Part shown: in pieces, positions 46,401 to 56,800 of the stretch
Layout of the letters: the number at the start of each line of letters is the position of its first letter
How positions within the stretch are numbered: the first letter of the stretch is position 1
Assembly: GCF_000224145.3 (NCBI RefSeq)
Contig: NC_020175.2
Coordinates: 4,737,585 to 4,801,584, forward strand
DNA: 64,000 nt
Reading direction: 5' to 3'
Origin: Ciona intestinalis
Taxonomy: Eukaryota > Chordata > Ascidiacea > Phlebobranchia > Cionidae
The notes under the pieces: generated by a model
Told to the model about the DNA's origin: nothing
What the model saw: only the letters and a program-made list of their open reading frames with translations
Databases searched by the model: none
Position numbers and translations under genes: made by a program

Positions 46401-48981
46401 ACTTTGTGGGTGATTTATTCTTTTTTTTATTCTGATGTAGGCCTGAAATTTAGAATTTTAGATGAAAGGATACACTGGTTTGATGCAACTGGTTTTAATA
46501 TAACAAGCTCTAAACTTGCACTGTTTGATTACAGGGCTTTAAAAGACACGCGACCTGTATACCATCCATCGTACAACGCATCAACTGCTTGCAGCATTGT
46601 GGTTTATCTGCTCGATCCATTCAAAAATTCGGCCTCGCGTGGATTATGGCACTGCTTTCGAATTCTACAGAAATCGCTGCCGAAACCAATTCGTGATCAC
46701 ATCATATTTCAGGTTTGAAATTAATAATAAAAAACATCCTGTTTTTGCTGGAATACATCCAAGGTCTCTTGTCTTGTTGTAGGACCTCACCCATACAGAA
46801 CAAAATCTCATTATTATTTCAGACAATTTTTCCCCAATACAATTTTTAACAATTTTTTTTTAGAATTTCAAACGCTTTATTTATTTTATGTTTCACAGAT
46901 TGTCCCAATTGAGCATGTGTTGCGCGTGTCATCCCCCAACACCCGACAATCATTCGTGCACGTCGTGCGCTCCTTGTCCTTCAGCACGTTCGCGCAATGT
47001 CGCCGAAATCTTTTGCACGAAGTCAAAGTTCGCTCCATGACAGGTTTCGGGCCCGCTGCTTCAGATAAACGTTATTTGCAAGAAAACAACCACAATGTGA
47101 GTAACTTGTAATAAATTCCATGAATCTGACCATGACCGGGTGCTCCTGGGTTCTTGTGTAAAGAAATAAAGTGAAGATCCGGTGCTACAAACAAAATAGA
47201 AAGCAACCTCATATGGTGCACAATAATATATTATCATATACCACTGAGCCAAAAATCTGTCCTAAATCCCAGGTCCTTAAAGACCTCACCTCTATCGAAT
47301 AGCATAGAATCATATAACTCTCAGTTGCCCTACCACGTAAATATAAACAACAACCATCATTATAACCACAGGTATTAAACGAAACCCGTTTATACACTCC
47401 ACCATATGTACTTTCTGTACCAAGAGAGGGAAACCAAATAAACTGCAAACATGAAAACCCCCCCAACATATTGTTTGTCTCATACTGTGTGTCACATGAC
47501 CAGAAGTTTGTCCTTGCATCAGCCACTGACCAGTGTGGGGAGCTGTTGGAGACTTGCTGCATCAATATTGATGTTCCTCCCAGGTTTGACAATATTCTTA
47601 TTCGTTAAATGTTACTATTTACAACATATGCGTATTCAAACAGGCCTAGGGGCTATAGACTGCCCCTTTTTTATGAAAAAGGTATGGCATAACCACGAAA
47701 AAATTAATATGTGTTTATAAAAAAATATTCATATTTTTTGATTCAGCGTTTTTTTTTGTGCAATTTTTCCAGACGGTTGTCGGTTTCACGGAAACACCGG
47801 GTGTCAGTGCGGAGCGAAGCGATAGAAAAGTTGTGGAAGTTTTGTGTGACCACGGTATCGAGATATTCAACCACAACGTGGAGGATTGTAGTGGGAAGGT
47901 TGGGAAGATTAAGTCATGGAGAGATACGAGGTCTGTGTGGTTTTATTGGCTTTTTAGGCATTCTATTGAGTCTGCTGTAGTCTATTCTATATTATGAGTG
48001 AAGTACTTGTTGGAGGGCCTACGATTTAGGGCAGATTTGCCCCGTTACCCAAACACACAGATTACTTTTAAGGTATCAGTATGAATAAATTTATTTTATT
48101 TATCCTCGTGTGGGGGCAATGACAGTCGGTATAACACAGGTGTTCTATTTTATTCCCCTCTTGCTCACTTACAAGTTACCACGTATAACACAGTTTCGAC
48201 AAGCAACAGTTTTTTTTTAATAAACCAAATTATTTATTCAAATAATGTACTTAAACATTCTCAGATTGGGGAAAGCACCTTCACCGTCGTAGTCTATTAT
48301 CATGCACTCGAAGGCTTTCATGCAAACAATGTAAGTTACAACAGAAGAGTGAAAGTGGTTTCATTATAAGTGCTTGTCTCACTTCACTCGAACCTGATGG
48401 TGCGCTCATGATAATGCCAGGTGATATTATGATATATTTATGGTGGTATTATGCTATTTTTATGGGGATATTTTGAGGATGATATTTTATGTTGGTAGTT
48501 TTATGTTTATGTTGAAAACCTTACAGGTCGCATAAAAATACATGCATTCAATTCCTTTATAAAAATATATACATACTGNNNNNNNNNNNNNNNNNNNNNN
48601 NNNNNNNNNNNNNNNNNNNNNNNNNNNNNNNNNNNNNNNNNNNNNNNNNNNNNNNNNNNNNNNNNNNNNNNNNNNNNNNNNNNNNNNNNNNNNNNNNNNN
48701 NNNGCAAGCATGAAGGAGTTCATACGCGCTGACTCGAATAAAACCGCCGTTGTTTTAAGGTATGTACAACAATGACATGGAAAAAACAAACAAAAAATTA
48801 AATTAAAAAAAAGTGTTAAACATTTTTAACTTTTTGTTGTCACAGATTTGTGTTGGAAAACTATAATGCATTATCTTGGTTGACAAAGGACCCAGTAACC
48901 AAAGATCGGCGTTCGTGTCTCCCCGTACATTGTTTATCACTCATGCAACTTTATCATACAGTGCGGAATTTATTAGGTTGA
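30390..48981 (+). CDS. MED13: MED13, Mediator kinase-module subunit; interrupted by an assembly gap
   Basis: MED13 links the CDK8-cyclin C-MED12 module to core Mediator and so controls its contact with RNA polymerase II in the nucleus. I traced 35 exons giving 1817 codons up to 48420, then an N gap, then two final exons (48704-48759 partial, 48846-48981, stop TGA 48979-48981). Human MED13 and MED13L are about 2170-2210 residues; the protein here is at least about 1880 plus what lies in the gap. Diagnostic blocks: N-terminal [12 protein letters not shown] and [10 protein letters not shown]; central [29 protein letters not shown]-like block [24 protein letters not shown]-terminal [10 protein letters not shown] and DRRSCLP. 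The first ATG at 30390 gives the conserved N-terminus with [12 protein letters not shown]13L is the vertebrate paralogue; a tunicate would have a single gene. Confidence 0.95.
36212..36363. repeat. ~48-bp tandem repeat, MED13 intron 7
   Basis: Four units of the form GTATGACATCACAATAT...TTCATGTTATAATGTTAAGTA. The last unit ends at the exon 8 acceptor (TTATAG, exon from 36368). Confidence 0.8.
37525..37640 (-). mobile_element. SINE tail, reverse, MED13 intron 10
   Basis: TAATGGCAGTTGTTATAACA, GTTCTGTTTCATACACCTTG and ATACTGTGTATGTAACATTG. Confidence 0.55.
39846..39960 (+). mobile_element. SINE tail, MED13 intron 15
   Basis: CAAAGTTACATGTGTGGTGA, AGCGAGCACGAGATTTATGA and GAGGATAAATAAATGACATC. 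Confidence 0.55.
41300..41452 (+). mobile_element. SINE tail, MED13 intron 18
   Basis: Tail blocks GTGTGCTATAACACTTGTCG and ACGCGAGGTGTATGAAACAG; the element ends just before the exon 19 acceptor. Confidence 0.6.
44423..44619. mobile_element. MITE copy in MED13 intron 26
   Basis: The middle (GCAAACAAAGAACATTCAAC, GTATCCTCACGACTCTCATA) and right end (GTCCCGTCCTACCCCAACC, TACTATA) are clear. The left end is degraded. Confidence 0.75.
45828..46015 (+). mobile_element. SINE with two tails, MED13 intron 29
   Basis: CACAAAATTACATATGTGGT, GAAACCGAACACTAGTTTTA and two GATAAATAAGTTACATTCAA-type ends (one as AATAAATAAGTTACATATGT). Confidence 0.6.
46315..46425 (-). mobile_element. SINE tail, reverse, MED13 intron 30
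   Basis: TGTGGCGGGCAACAATAGTA and CGAGTTACCACATATGTAAC are the reverse tail. Confidence 0.6.
46535..48981 (+). other. MED13 exons 31-35 and the two exons after the gap: C-terminal (PIWI-like) region
   Basis: Exons: 46535-46712, 46899-47096, 47372-47583, 47773-47930, 48265-48420, gap, (48704)-48759, 48846-48981. Landmarks are [69 protein letters not shown] and the final [12 protein letters not shown]. In human MED13 roughly a hundred residues separate the MIMP block (end of exon 35) from the ELLHSKHSH block, and these are not found here, so one or more exons lie in the gap. The donor of exon 34 is GTCTGT. Confidence 0.9.
48579..48703. other. assembly gap (125 N) inside MED13
   Basis: The run of N lies between exon 35 and the penultimate exon of MED13. 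Protein comparison shows that coding sequence is missing here, so the real distance may be larger than 125 bases. Confidence 0.98.
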
Positions 48982-49669
48982 CTACATTTGTTTGCACACT
49001 GGCAACCTTTACTGTTTGAACGCTCATGTTGCCTTTCATTCAATTTACTGCAGTCTTATAAACCAGAGTTTACAAGTTTTGACAACTTTTTGATACAATT
49101 TGTTCCGTTAGTTTCATGCATACTGCTGGAGCAAAAATAAGTTACAAAAATATTTCTATCAATTTTGTATGATCTTCGCAAGCCTCATAGAATTAATTTT
49201 TATATCTTTCATTTTCTCTTCTTTTCAATGCAATATGCGCAGTTTGTTGCGCTTTGGATGAAATACATTGGGCAGCACTTGATAATGAGAGTACAACACC
49301 AGCTGCTTTGAGAGTGTGCAATACTTCAATGATGCTGGTAGTATAACTTGGATCCTAACCCCACAAACCCCCATTCCCCCCTGTGATACAAGTCACTGCC
49401 CTTCTCGCCAAAGCTCTTGTTGCTTTGTTAAAAATTCTTTTTTTCTTATCAGCGCCCATGAAATAGTTCGGCCGGCATTTTGTCGTTCATCCGTTTTTCT
49501 TGATTTTTTTGAACATTGAAAGCAGACACATCATTGCAAATTGCTCCTTTACCTTTAAAGGTGTGTTATAACTGTAGTACATTCGATGCGTTGCTTTCTT
49601 TGCGCTTGTTTTTCCTTGGTGGCTCAAATATCATAGCCTTTTGTATATAATTATGTCTCTACTTGCGTA

Positions 49670-49675
49670 AATAAA
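49670..49675 (+). terminator. candidate polyadenylation signal of MED13
   Basis: AATAAA about 690 bases after the stop, with a T-rich stretch following. Nearer variants exist but none is canonical. Confidence 0.35.
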
Positions 49676-49811
49676 CGAACTCGTCTTTCCAGCTTTCTGA
49701 AGCAACACATTAGAAAAACTTAATCCTGATATACTTATTAACCATTCTATTCTACGTGGGTAATTTTCTGCAGTCTGTGACACGCAATGGATATAGAGTG
49801 GGATTTCTTTT

Positions 49812-49998
49812 TATGGTAGGGTGGGGGAAGTTGGGACACATTTTAACTCTGTTTTCTCGTCCAATGTGGTAGTAAACAAGGAACATTCAAAGAATTATAA
49901 ACTATATGCTCAAGACTCCCATAGACCGTTGTTAACTGTTTTAAAACACGATCAGGATATTCGGATATTATGCGCCGAAGGTGTCCCATCCTACTATG
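49812..49998. mobile_element. MITE, near full length, downstream of MED13
   Basis: TATGGTAGGGTGGGGGAAG start and GGTGTCCCATCCTACTATG end, with the complete middle. It lies between two copies of a ~50-base direct repeat. Confidence 0.8.
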
Positions 49999-50461
49999 TT
50001 TTTTACCCATTCTATTCTATGTGGGCAATTTTCTGCAGTGTGTAACACGCGATGGATCCGGAGATTTATGCCAGAGTTGCCCATTGTTGTAACACCCAGG
50101 ATGCTGCCTTCTTGATGTAGAACCGTGTCGCTTCCCCAAAGGTAGGCAACAAGGGCTAATGATAAAAAATGAGAGATTTTCCCTGGACAGCTCGGCCAAG
50201 GTCAGATGCTTTTATATATCGCATTTATCAACCATGCTTTTCAAATGGAATGTAACGTGCTTATTTTCGCGTAGAGAGGCAACGACAGTCGTATGCTTCA
50301 TACACTTCTTCCACGCTGACGATTTACAACAGTGTAACCGTAAGTGGGCACGAAGTGTATAAAACATAACACCCGCGTCATTACGACAATAGTTACACAG
50401 CACGTGAGGATTTACAATCATTCGTCCCTGAATTTTATTTCAAACATTGCTGACACACACG

Positions 50462-50765
50462 TCCACAATGATAGCAGAGACGACCATGTCTTTATGTAGG
50501 AAACCTAAAGCAATATCCAAACTTCCTAAACACTAAGCTCATATCCAAGAAACGCACTTCTTCTGTTACAACCAACGTTTTCGATATTGATTGACACTCA
50601 GCGACTGCAACTTACTGTTGTTAGTCAGACACATCATAGGAAGTTATTAAATAAAGCCAGACATCACGTGATCGTTTCAGTGAAATATCGATAGATGAAC
50701 AAAGTTGTTTTAATCAAGGGCTGACACGATAAGATAGTCACGTCTTTTTAGGTTATGTAAATGTA
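50462..50765 (+). repeat. left copy of a duplicated non-coding block flanking the peptide gene
   Basis: Aligns in direct orientation with 52395-52690, with shared exact words GTTACAACCAACGTTTTCG (50565-50583) and AGACATCACGTGAT. It contains a CACGTG E-box at 50665-50670 and is followed by a MITE. Confidence 0.75.
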
Positions 50766-50781
50766 ACGTTAACTTCATACA

Positions 50782-50974
50782 TTAGGGTGGGGGAAGATGG
50801 GACACCTTTAGCACATAATATCTAAATATCCTGATCGTGTTTTAAACAATTAACAACGGTCTAGGGGAGTCGTGAGAATACGCTTTTATAATTCTTTCCC
50901 ATTCTCTTTGTTTACTACCAAAATGGGCGAGAAAATAGAATGAAAAGGTGTCCCATCTTCCCCCAACCTACTAT
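50782..50974. mobile_element. MITE, full length, left of the peptide gene
   Basis: TTAGGGTGGGGGAAGATGGG start and CCCATCTTCCCCCAACCTAC end form a long inverted repeat. Sequence and orientation are very close to the copy at 8832-9028. Confidence 0.85.
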
Positions 50975-51205
50975 TTATACCAATTTAACTTGCTGCTGTC
51001 TTCCATGTTTTCCGGCGTTTTAGGTGCAGTTTTCTTTAAAATAGGTGCGGTTCGGTAGAGTTGTAATAAGTGGTCAAACCATATGCGTTAGAGCTTGTGG
51101 CTATTATACAGCGTTGGAAATAAATTAGAACATAACATATATGGCTATTTGGGTTTTAGCACTGTAACGGGCTACATACCAGAGTGGTATATATAAATAC
51201 TGTAG

Positions 51206-51232
51206 TTATATATATATATATATATATATATA
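51206..51232. repeat. (TA)n microsatellite upstream of the peptide gene
   Basis: About 13 uninterrupted TA units. Similar short (TA)n tracts lie at 9172-9192, 34618-34636 and 38576-38598, and a (GT)n tract at 40266-40285. Confidence 0.85.
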
Positions 51233-51430
51233 CATACTGCAAGTGTAAGTTATTCATTATTATCAAATATGCATTTCAGTGGAAAGCATTCGGTTTTCTG
51301 CAGCAATACAGAGTTACTGCCGATTTTGCAAAGTAATTTCAGATTTCGCAAAACAACAAAACTTCTTCTTGTAAATCAAAGCGCTTCGGAAATGTTTACG
51401 GCTTTACGCGTTTAATAACCATCTCGTCTG

Positions 51431-51440
51431 TAATAAAAGG
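51431..51440 (+). promoter_or_regulatory. TATA-like box of the secreted peptide gene
   Basis: TAATAAAAGG followed by a GC-richer stretch. The presumed non-coding first exon (about 51460-51487) begins about 30 bases later and ends at the strong donor GTGAGT at 51488. Confidence 0.5.
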
Positions 51441-51545
51441 CGGCGAGTTTTGATACGAAATCATTTCTTCACTCAGAAGGCAACAAAGTGAGTGGTTGGT
51501 TGGTTGGTTTTACTCGTGTTTGGTGACTAATATTTGTTTCTGCAG

Positions 51546-51970
51546 ATGAACAAGTCAGCACTTCTCCTCTTGCTTGTCATCGGACTCCTCGTCTCCATAG
51601 AAACCACGAATGCTGAAGTGAAGTGGGGCTGGACAGGTGATCGTCGCCGCTGGGACCAAAAAAAGATGCATAACGGTAAGTAATGTTGCGACCACTACAC
51701 ACTCAGTTCAACTTTGTTTATTTTCTAACTTGGTGATACCATACATATTTATAAGACGTTAACATGAAAGATCTATAGTTTTAGATGGATTTACTGAGTG
51801 TATAAAACCAAAAGTGTCTCACAAACTACCGAAGTGGCATTTTGTTGGTTTTCGACCAAAATCTAGCTGCTAGCCTGTAATAGCTGACGTTGTCACAAAA
51901 TCCTTTCATTTCAGTTAAAGACTTCTTGAAACAATTCCAACAAGTCCGAGATATTGATTTGGAATTTTAA
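51546..51970 (+). CDS. small secreted peptide, 61 residues, unknown family
   Basis: Two coding exons, 51546-51675 and 51915-51970 (TAA), joined in frame across a GTAAGT...TTTCAG intron; a non-coding exon ending at 51487 probably precedes them. Residues 1-23 form a textbook signal peptide: N-terminal Lys, a core of LLLLLVIGLLV, and likely cleavage after TTNA. The mature part of about 38 residues starts EVKWGW, is basic and Trp-rich in its first half (DRRRW, KK), and has an amphipathic half with DFLKQFQQV and an acidic end. There are no cysteines. I do not recognise the family. It could be a host-defence peptide, a peptide hormone or a secreted structural peptide; the layout with a TATA box and short exons suits a strongly expressed effector. 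The call of a real gene rests on signal peptide, splice sites and frame. Confidence 0.75.
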
Positions 51971-52394
51971 AGCAGAATGCTGATGGTCGTTATTATAAAT
52001 ACAACATCCTGTAATAACAAGTTTGAATATATGATGGTTCTCAATTGACACGTCATTATAACATTACATCAAACCGAACACGCCTCAAACTACGTATTTA
52101 ACCATTTTATTGAAGGTGCACTATTATCTAAATGCACGCATTCTAAACGTTTTATGCAATGTTTGCTCTTATCTTGCTAAAACAACATGCGCGTAACTAA
52201 GAATAATCTGAAATACTACAGTGGTATATTCCACAAGAGAGGTCAGGAACCTTTAGTTTAGGCACAAGTTGTTTCACTATCTCGAGGTATTTGTTGAATG
52301 AAGCAATTTATATCAGCTAGCTTTCTTGCGCCACCACTCGTTTTGTTTTAGTGAAACTTACTGCGAAATTATAATATTTAGGGATTTCAAATAC

Positions 52395-52690
52395 GACGAT
52401 TGCCATGTATTTGGTTGAAAATCATGCAATCCAACTGCGAAAAACATTAAGCCCATATCTAAAAACGCACTTTTACGGTTACAACCAACGTTTTCGTTTG
52501 ATTCAGCATTTTAATGCCGACTACAATCTACTTGTAGTTAGCCAGAAACATCACGGGAAATAATAAATTAAGACATCACGTGATAGTTTCAGTTAGAAAG
52601 AAACATATGAATAATGTGGTTTTGATCAAGAAGGGTTGGTGTAATAAGCTAGTAACGTCTTCTTAGCTGTGTCGATTAATTTATTAAAAA
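52395..52690 (+). repeat. right copy of the duplicated non-coding block
   Basis: Diverged direct repeat of 50462-50765. The shared GTTACAACCAACGTTTTCG lies at 52478-52496 and the CACGTG at 52577-52582. It is also followed by a MITE (52709-52849). Confidence 0.75.
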
Positions 52691-52708
52691 TATATTTCTT
52701 GTCTCATT

Positions 52709-52849
52709 TAGTAGTATTCAAAGAACTTTCAGGGAATTATAAAAGCGTATCCTCACGACTACCATAGACCGTTGTTAATTGTTTAAAACAAGATCAGGAT
52801 ATTTAGATGTTATCCGCAAAGAGTGTCCCATCTTTTCCCACCCTACTAC
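52709..52849. mobile_element. MITE, truncated, right of the peptide gene
   Basis: Retains CAAAGAAC, ATCCTCACGACT, CAGGATATTTAGATGTTAT and the right end GTCCCATCTTTTCCCACCCT. It sits at the corresponding place in the second copy of the duplicated flank. Confidence 0.75.
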
Positions 52850-53216
52850 ATGTAAATGTAAAGTTACATTCACACACGCACTAATCTCACTTGCCTTTCC
52901 TTCCGCTTTCTATAGGCTTTGTTGTGTTTTATAAAAATATATTGGTTTTCTTCACCCACTTCTACTTACTTTATTTTTCGCTACATTTCTTATCCAGGTA
53001 TTTGTCCCTCGGTGACGTGTTTAGAGTGGTTAGCGCGCCTGCCTCAAGCGCAGAGGTAATGGCTTTAATGCCCGGTGCTGCTACTAATGCCGGGGTAAAA
53101 ACTGAAAATGACTGATAAACTTACAATGAAGTATAAATTAACTAATATTGATGTATAGTTTTAATAAAAAGAAATTAATATGTAATTTACCTAGTTATAT
53201 AATATACACAATCATA

Positions 53217-53318
53217 CAGAAACCACATCCCCACGACTTTAAAAAAGCGTTGTTGATTGTTAAAACACGATTGGAAAATATGGAATATTATGTGCGAATG
53301 GTGTCCCTTTCCTTCAAT
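53217..53318. mobile_element. MITE fragment upstream of the VWD gene
   Basis: CCCCACGACTTTAAAAAAGC, TTGTTGATTGTTAAAACACG and TATTATGTGCGAATGGTGTC match the right half of the element. Confidence 0.6.
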
Positions 53319-53765
53319 AGCTGTTGGATAGCCTACATTGGTTAAAGCTCAAATGTTTACAGCATATTCATGAGGGAAGGACAGAAAGTTAAAAGTGATA
53401 ATCAATATTGAGTTTCTACATCCGTGACAATACGAACGACAAAACAGTTTCAAGTTGTGCTTGAACAACTTTCCTATTTATTCCCATCCAAAAATGTCGT
53501 TTGTATGACAGCGACAGGGATTATGCAAACGTGTTGGTGCACTTGCCGCCTCGTACAAGTGAAAAAGACACTTAATTGAGAGTTTGAAAATATTTGAATT
53601 GGAAAAGTTGTTGGTTAAGTAGGTGATAAGGGCCGATGGTGCCGGATCCATGCTTACATATCCCGGATACTGCTGGTGAAAGTAGAGATACCACTTATTG
53701 TTGAAGTGCTTGTCGTTGCACTCATAGTTAAAACTTTCACTGTTGCAACCAGGATGCTGGGGGTT

Positions 53766-53771
53766 TATAAA
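53766..53771 (+). promoter_or_regulatory. TATA box candidate of the VWD gene
   Basis: TATAAA in the context GGGTTTATAAAGGGG, 118 bases upstream of the proposed ATG at 53884. Confidence 0.45.
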
Positions 53772-53883
53772 GGGGTTCCAAGTTGCCCAAGTCGACATAC
53801 GGGCGCTAATAGTCCGCGCCAATCTGCAATTTTAGTCGTAAGGGCAGCGTTTACTGTTCTGACGGACAAAAGAAGCAAATCTA

Positions 53884-56800
53884 ATGTCTATAGGAGCTAT
53901 ATTGCTCTGTATTTCTGCCTTAGCTGCTGTCCCCCACAGGTAAAATGTCTTCTACCTACCTTTGATTTTTATAGCCTTTTCGTATATTTAGCCGAAATGA
54001 AAAAAATAGGATTATTTATTAATTTTTAAACAGCAGTTATATCGAATAAATACCACTTTTTAAAAACTGTTTATAATTTATCGTGTTTTTTAAAAAAAGA
54101 AGCTATTAACGAAATCATGTATTCTACTTCGTACAGTTCACTAAAATAAACCCATACTAACAAGTTTTTAATTTTATTTTTCAGCACTAATGGCTTCAGC
54201 ACAGGTATTATAATTATACGATTTGACGTTTTTATGTTTTCTGAATTTTTTAATTTTTTGATTTTCGTCTTGTTTTTCAAATTTGCCTTTTTTAAATTTT
54301 TATTCTGATTTTTAAATGATTTCATTCCCGGCCATTTTGTCTTTACAGAAGTCTTTGATCGAGGCTTCTGCAAGAACCTGATTGCGCCCGATATGGGCGA
54401 AATAAATTGCCAACTAATCGGTGAAAAACTGTAAGTCTTTATTTAACTTAAACAAAATTTATACGCAAATTATAAATTAGGTTTTAATTTTCATAAGCCT
54501 TATAATTAAACCTAAATTCGGTAGCCAATATATAAGATTACAGCGGTATTATGTTTATAACTTAAATCTGTATTCGATTTACAATAATAAATTTCGGTTT
54601 ACAAAATAATGCTCTTTTAAAATTATAATACTCCTGGACGATTACGGTTTAAAAATGTATAAATAATTTAGGAATTTTTATTAAACCATACCCTTTTTTA
54701 ACATAAATCAGTAATAAAAAAATTATAAAAATTGAACTTGTAGAATATGCGTCACCTCATGCAAGTCAGGCTACAAGTTTGACGGATTGAAAGCTGGTGA
54801 AACATTGTCGGCTGAATGCGTGACAACTGACGGCTCATGGACACGTGACGAATTCCCACAATGCGTTTGTAAGTAGAAACAAATAGCAGAGTGGGGTAAG
54901 ATGAGACACTTTTAGCACATAATATCCAAAAGCTTATGTAACTTTATGCAACTTTGTGAGTGTTTCTTTATTTATGACTTATAACTTAGTCAAGCCATTA
55001 GTGATTACTGGGTTGTTGAAGTGTGATCAAAATAAGTAGCACTGCGTTAGAAACATAATCACGATGTTACTAAAACTGATTCTTTTCATCCCAGCCGCTA
55101 TGTGCGAAGCGATGCCACCGGTTAACGCGTTGGATCCAGATTGCACTGACGTCGGAAGCTTGCTCTTGTGCGACATCACGTGTTTGGATGGATACAAGTA
55201 TAGCAACGCTCATCTGTTCGCTTGTAACAAAGAGACAGGAGAGTGGAATCCACCTCTGCCCGAGTTGAACCGACTCCCCGGTTGCATAATGGGCTCAAAG
55301 AAGTAAGAACTTATTAGTAAATATTAAAGAATATAGTGGTGTATAGTGCACAAGGTGTGTAAAAGGCGTATGCGGTGCACTGTAGGACCAAAATAAAAGA
55401 GCGTTAAAGCGAAGATTTATATACCCGTATATAGAATTATAAAACCATATGCTCACGACTCTAAAATAGAGTGGTTTTTTATTGTTAAAAATATGATTAG
55501 GAAATATGGGATATTATGTGGTCACGGTACCCATCTTACCCCACTGTACTCTACGCACATAAAAATACAACGGCTGTACGGTTTTAACTCCGGTTTAGCC
55601 AACCCGGGGTGTAATTGTGAACCAATAACGTGCACAAAATTACTTACTTTAATATGGATTAGATTTGTATTGGACGCTGATCGTGCGGCGCCGTGGCACA
55701 GTTGATAGTGCGCATGCGTTCACCCAAACGGTACTGAGATCAAGGCCTGTTGCTGCTACTATTGTAGGTCTATATATGTCCTTGAAATATCCGTTTAAAA
55801 CTAGTGGTCGCTGATGGGTTGCCTAAATTAAATCCAAAAGCACAAAACCACTTATGAAGTTACATACGTGGCAACTCCTAAGCAAGCGCGGTGTGTATAA
55901 AGCGGAAGCGGAACACTTCAACTGTTGTTTCCCTGCAAAATAAATTTTATCTTTTTCAAGATCGGTACTTTCCCACGATCGAATGTCTTTTTTGTTCGTT
56001 TGTATATTATAGAATTTCGCCATTTTAACCTTTTCTAAATAGACGTATACTATTTTTTTAATCGTTTTTAAGAATTTTAGTATTACTTTCCTAACCAATG
56101 TTATTAATGTGAGCGGCATGTTGTGGACGTCACAACACATATATAATGACGTCATTTATTGAATGACGTCACTCCTATATTACGTCAGTTATATTGAGTC
56201 AGGTTAAGTCACACGTATTGTGAGGGTAACTCACAGTCTCCCTACAATGAGCCGAACCTGACCTAAATCCTAGTTTCTCAACAACGACCTAACCTACATA
56301 GAATAGAACTGGTAGTCCATCTTTAAAAATATATTTAATTTTTATTTTAAATGTTGTATTAGCTTTAATTTTCATAAACCTCTGTAAGGTGTAAGGCTCT
56401 TGCTCCACCAGTGAATGGATTCGTTGCTTGTAACGTCACAGACGATCAACAAAGGTGTTTCCCATCATGTCCACCAGGTTAGTAAGAATATAATATTAAT
56501 GTAATATGATTGATGCATTATAATTATATAGGGTTCCAGGTGAATGCATAAATAATGGAATTCAAAATATTTAATAGGCTAATTAGTACTTGACTTTGAC
56601 AGTGAGAATGAAGTGTATAAATACACCATGTCTAACAATGCACTATGGCTGGGGCAAAAGAAGACACCCATGTTTTAACTCGGCAGTGAGCATGAGGTGT
56701 ACGAATAGAACATGTGTGTCTGGAACATAAAAATATACTCATGTTATAACTTGACAATGATGACTTTTCTTAAAATAATTGAAATATTTTCCAGGTTTTG

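Larger units (their letters stand above)
48982..51429. other. spacer between MED13 and the peptide gene
   Basis: Holds the MED13 3' UTR, two MITEs (49812-49998, 50782-50974), SINE tail pieces at 50270-50420, a ~50-base direct repeat pair flanking the first MITE, and the left copy of a duplicated non-coding block (50462-50765). No coding exon was recognised. Confidence 0.6.
51971..53765. other. spacer between the peptide gene and the VWD gene
   Basis: Contains the right duplicated block, MITE pieces (52709-52849, 53217-53318) and a degraded tRNA-like SINE head at about 53020-53100 (AGAGTGGTTAGCGCGCCTGC). No coding exon was seen. Confidence 0.55.

Noticed and set aside
46320..46534. Open frame extending MED13 exon 31 to the left
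   Set aside because: This part is a reverse SINE tail and intron; the conserved junction and phase place the exon start at 46535 after TTACAG.
48331..48344. GTAAGTTACAACAG inside MED13 exon 35 looks like a donor plus acceptor
   Set aside because: It would be a 14-base intron, too short to splice, and reading through keeps the frame and matches MED13.
53015..53105. tRNA-like sequence upstream of the VWD gene
   Set aside because: Degraded SINE head without a cloverleaf.
55685..55760. Possible functional tRNA gene
   Set aside because: A- and B-box-like words are present but the stems do not pair and the SINE body and tail follow; it is a tRNA-derived repeat head.
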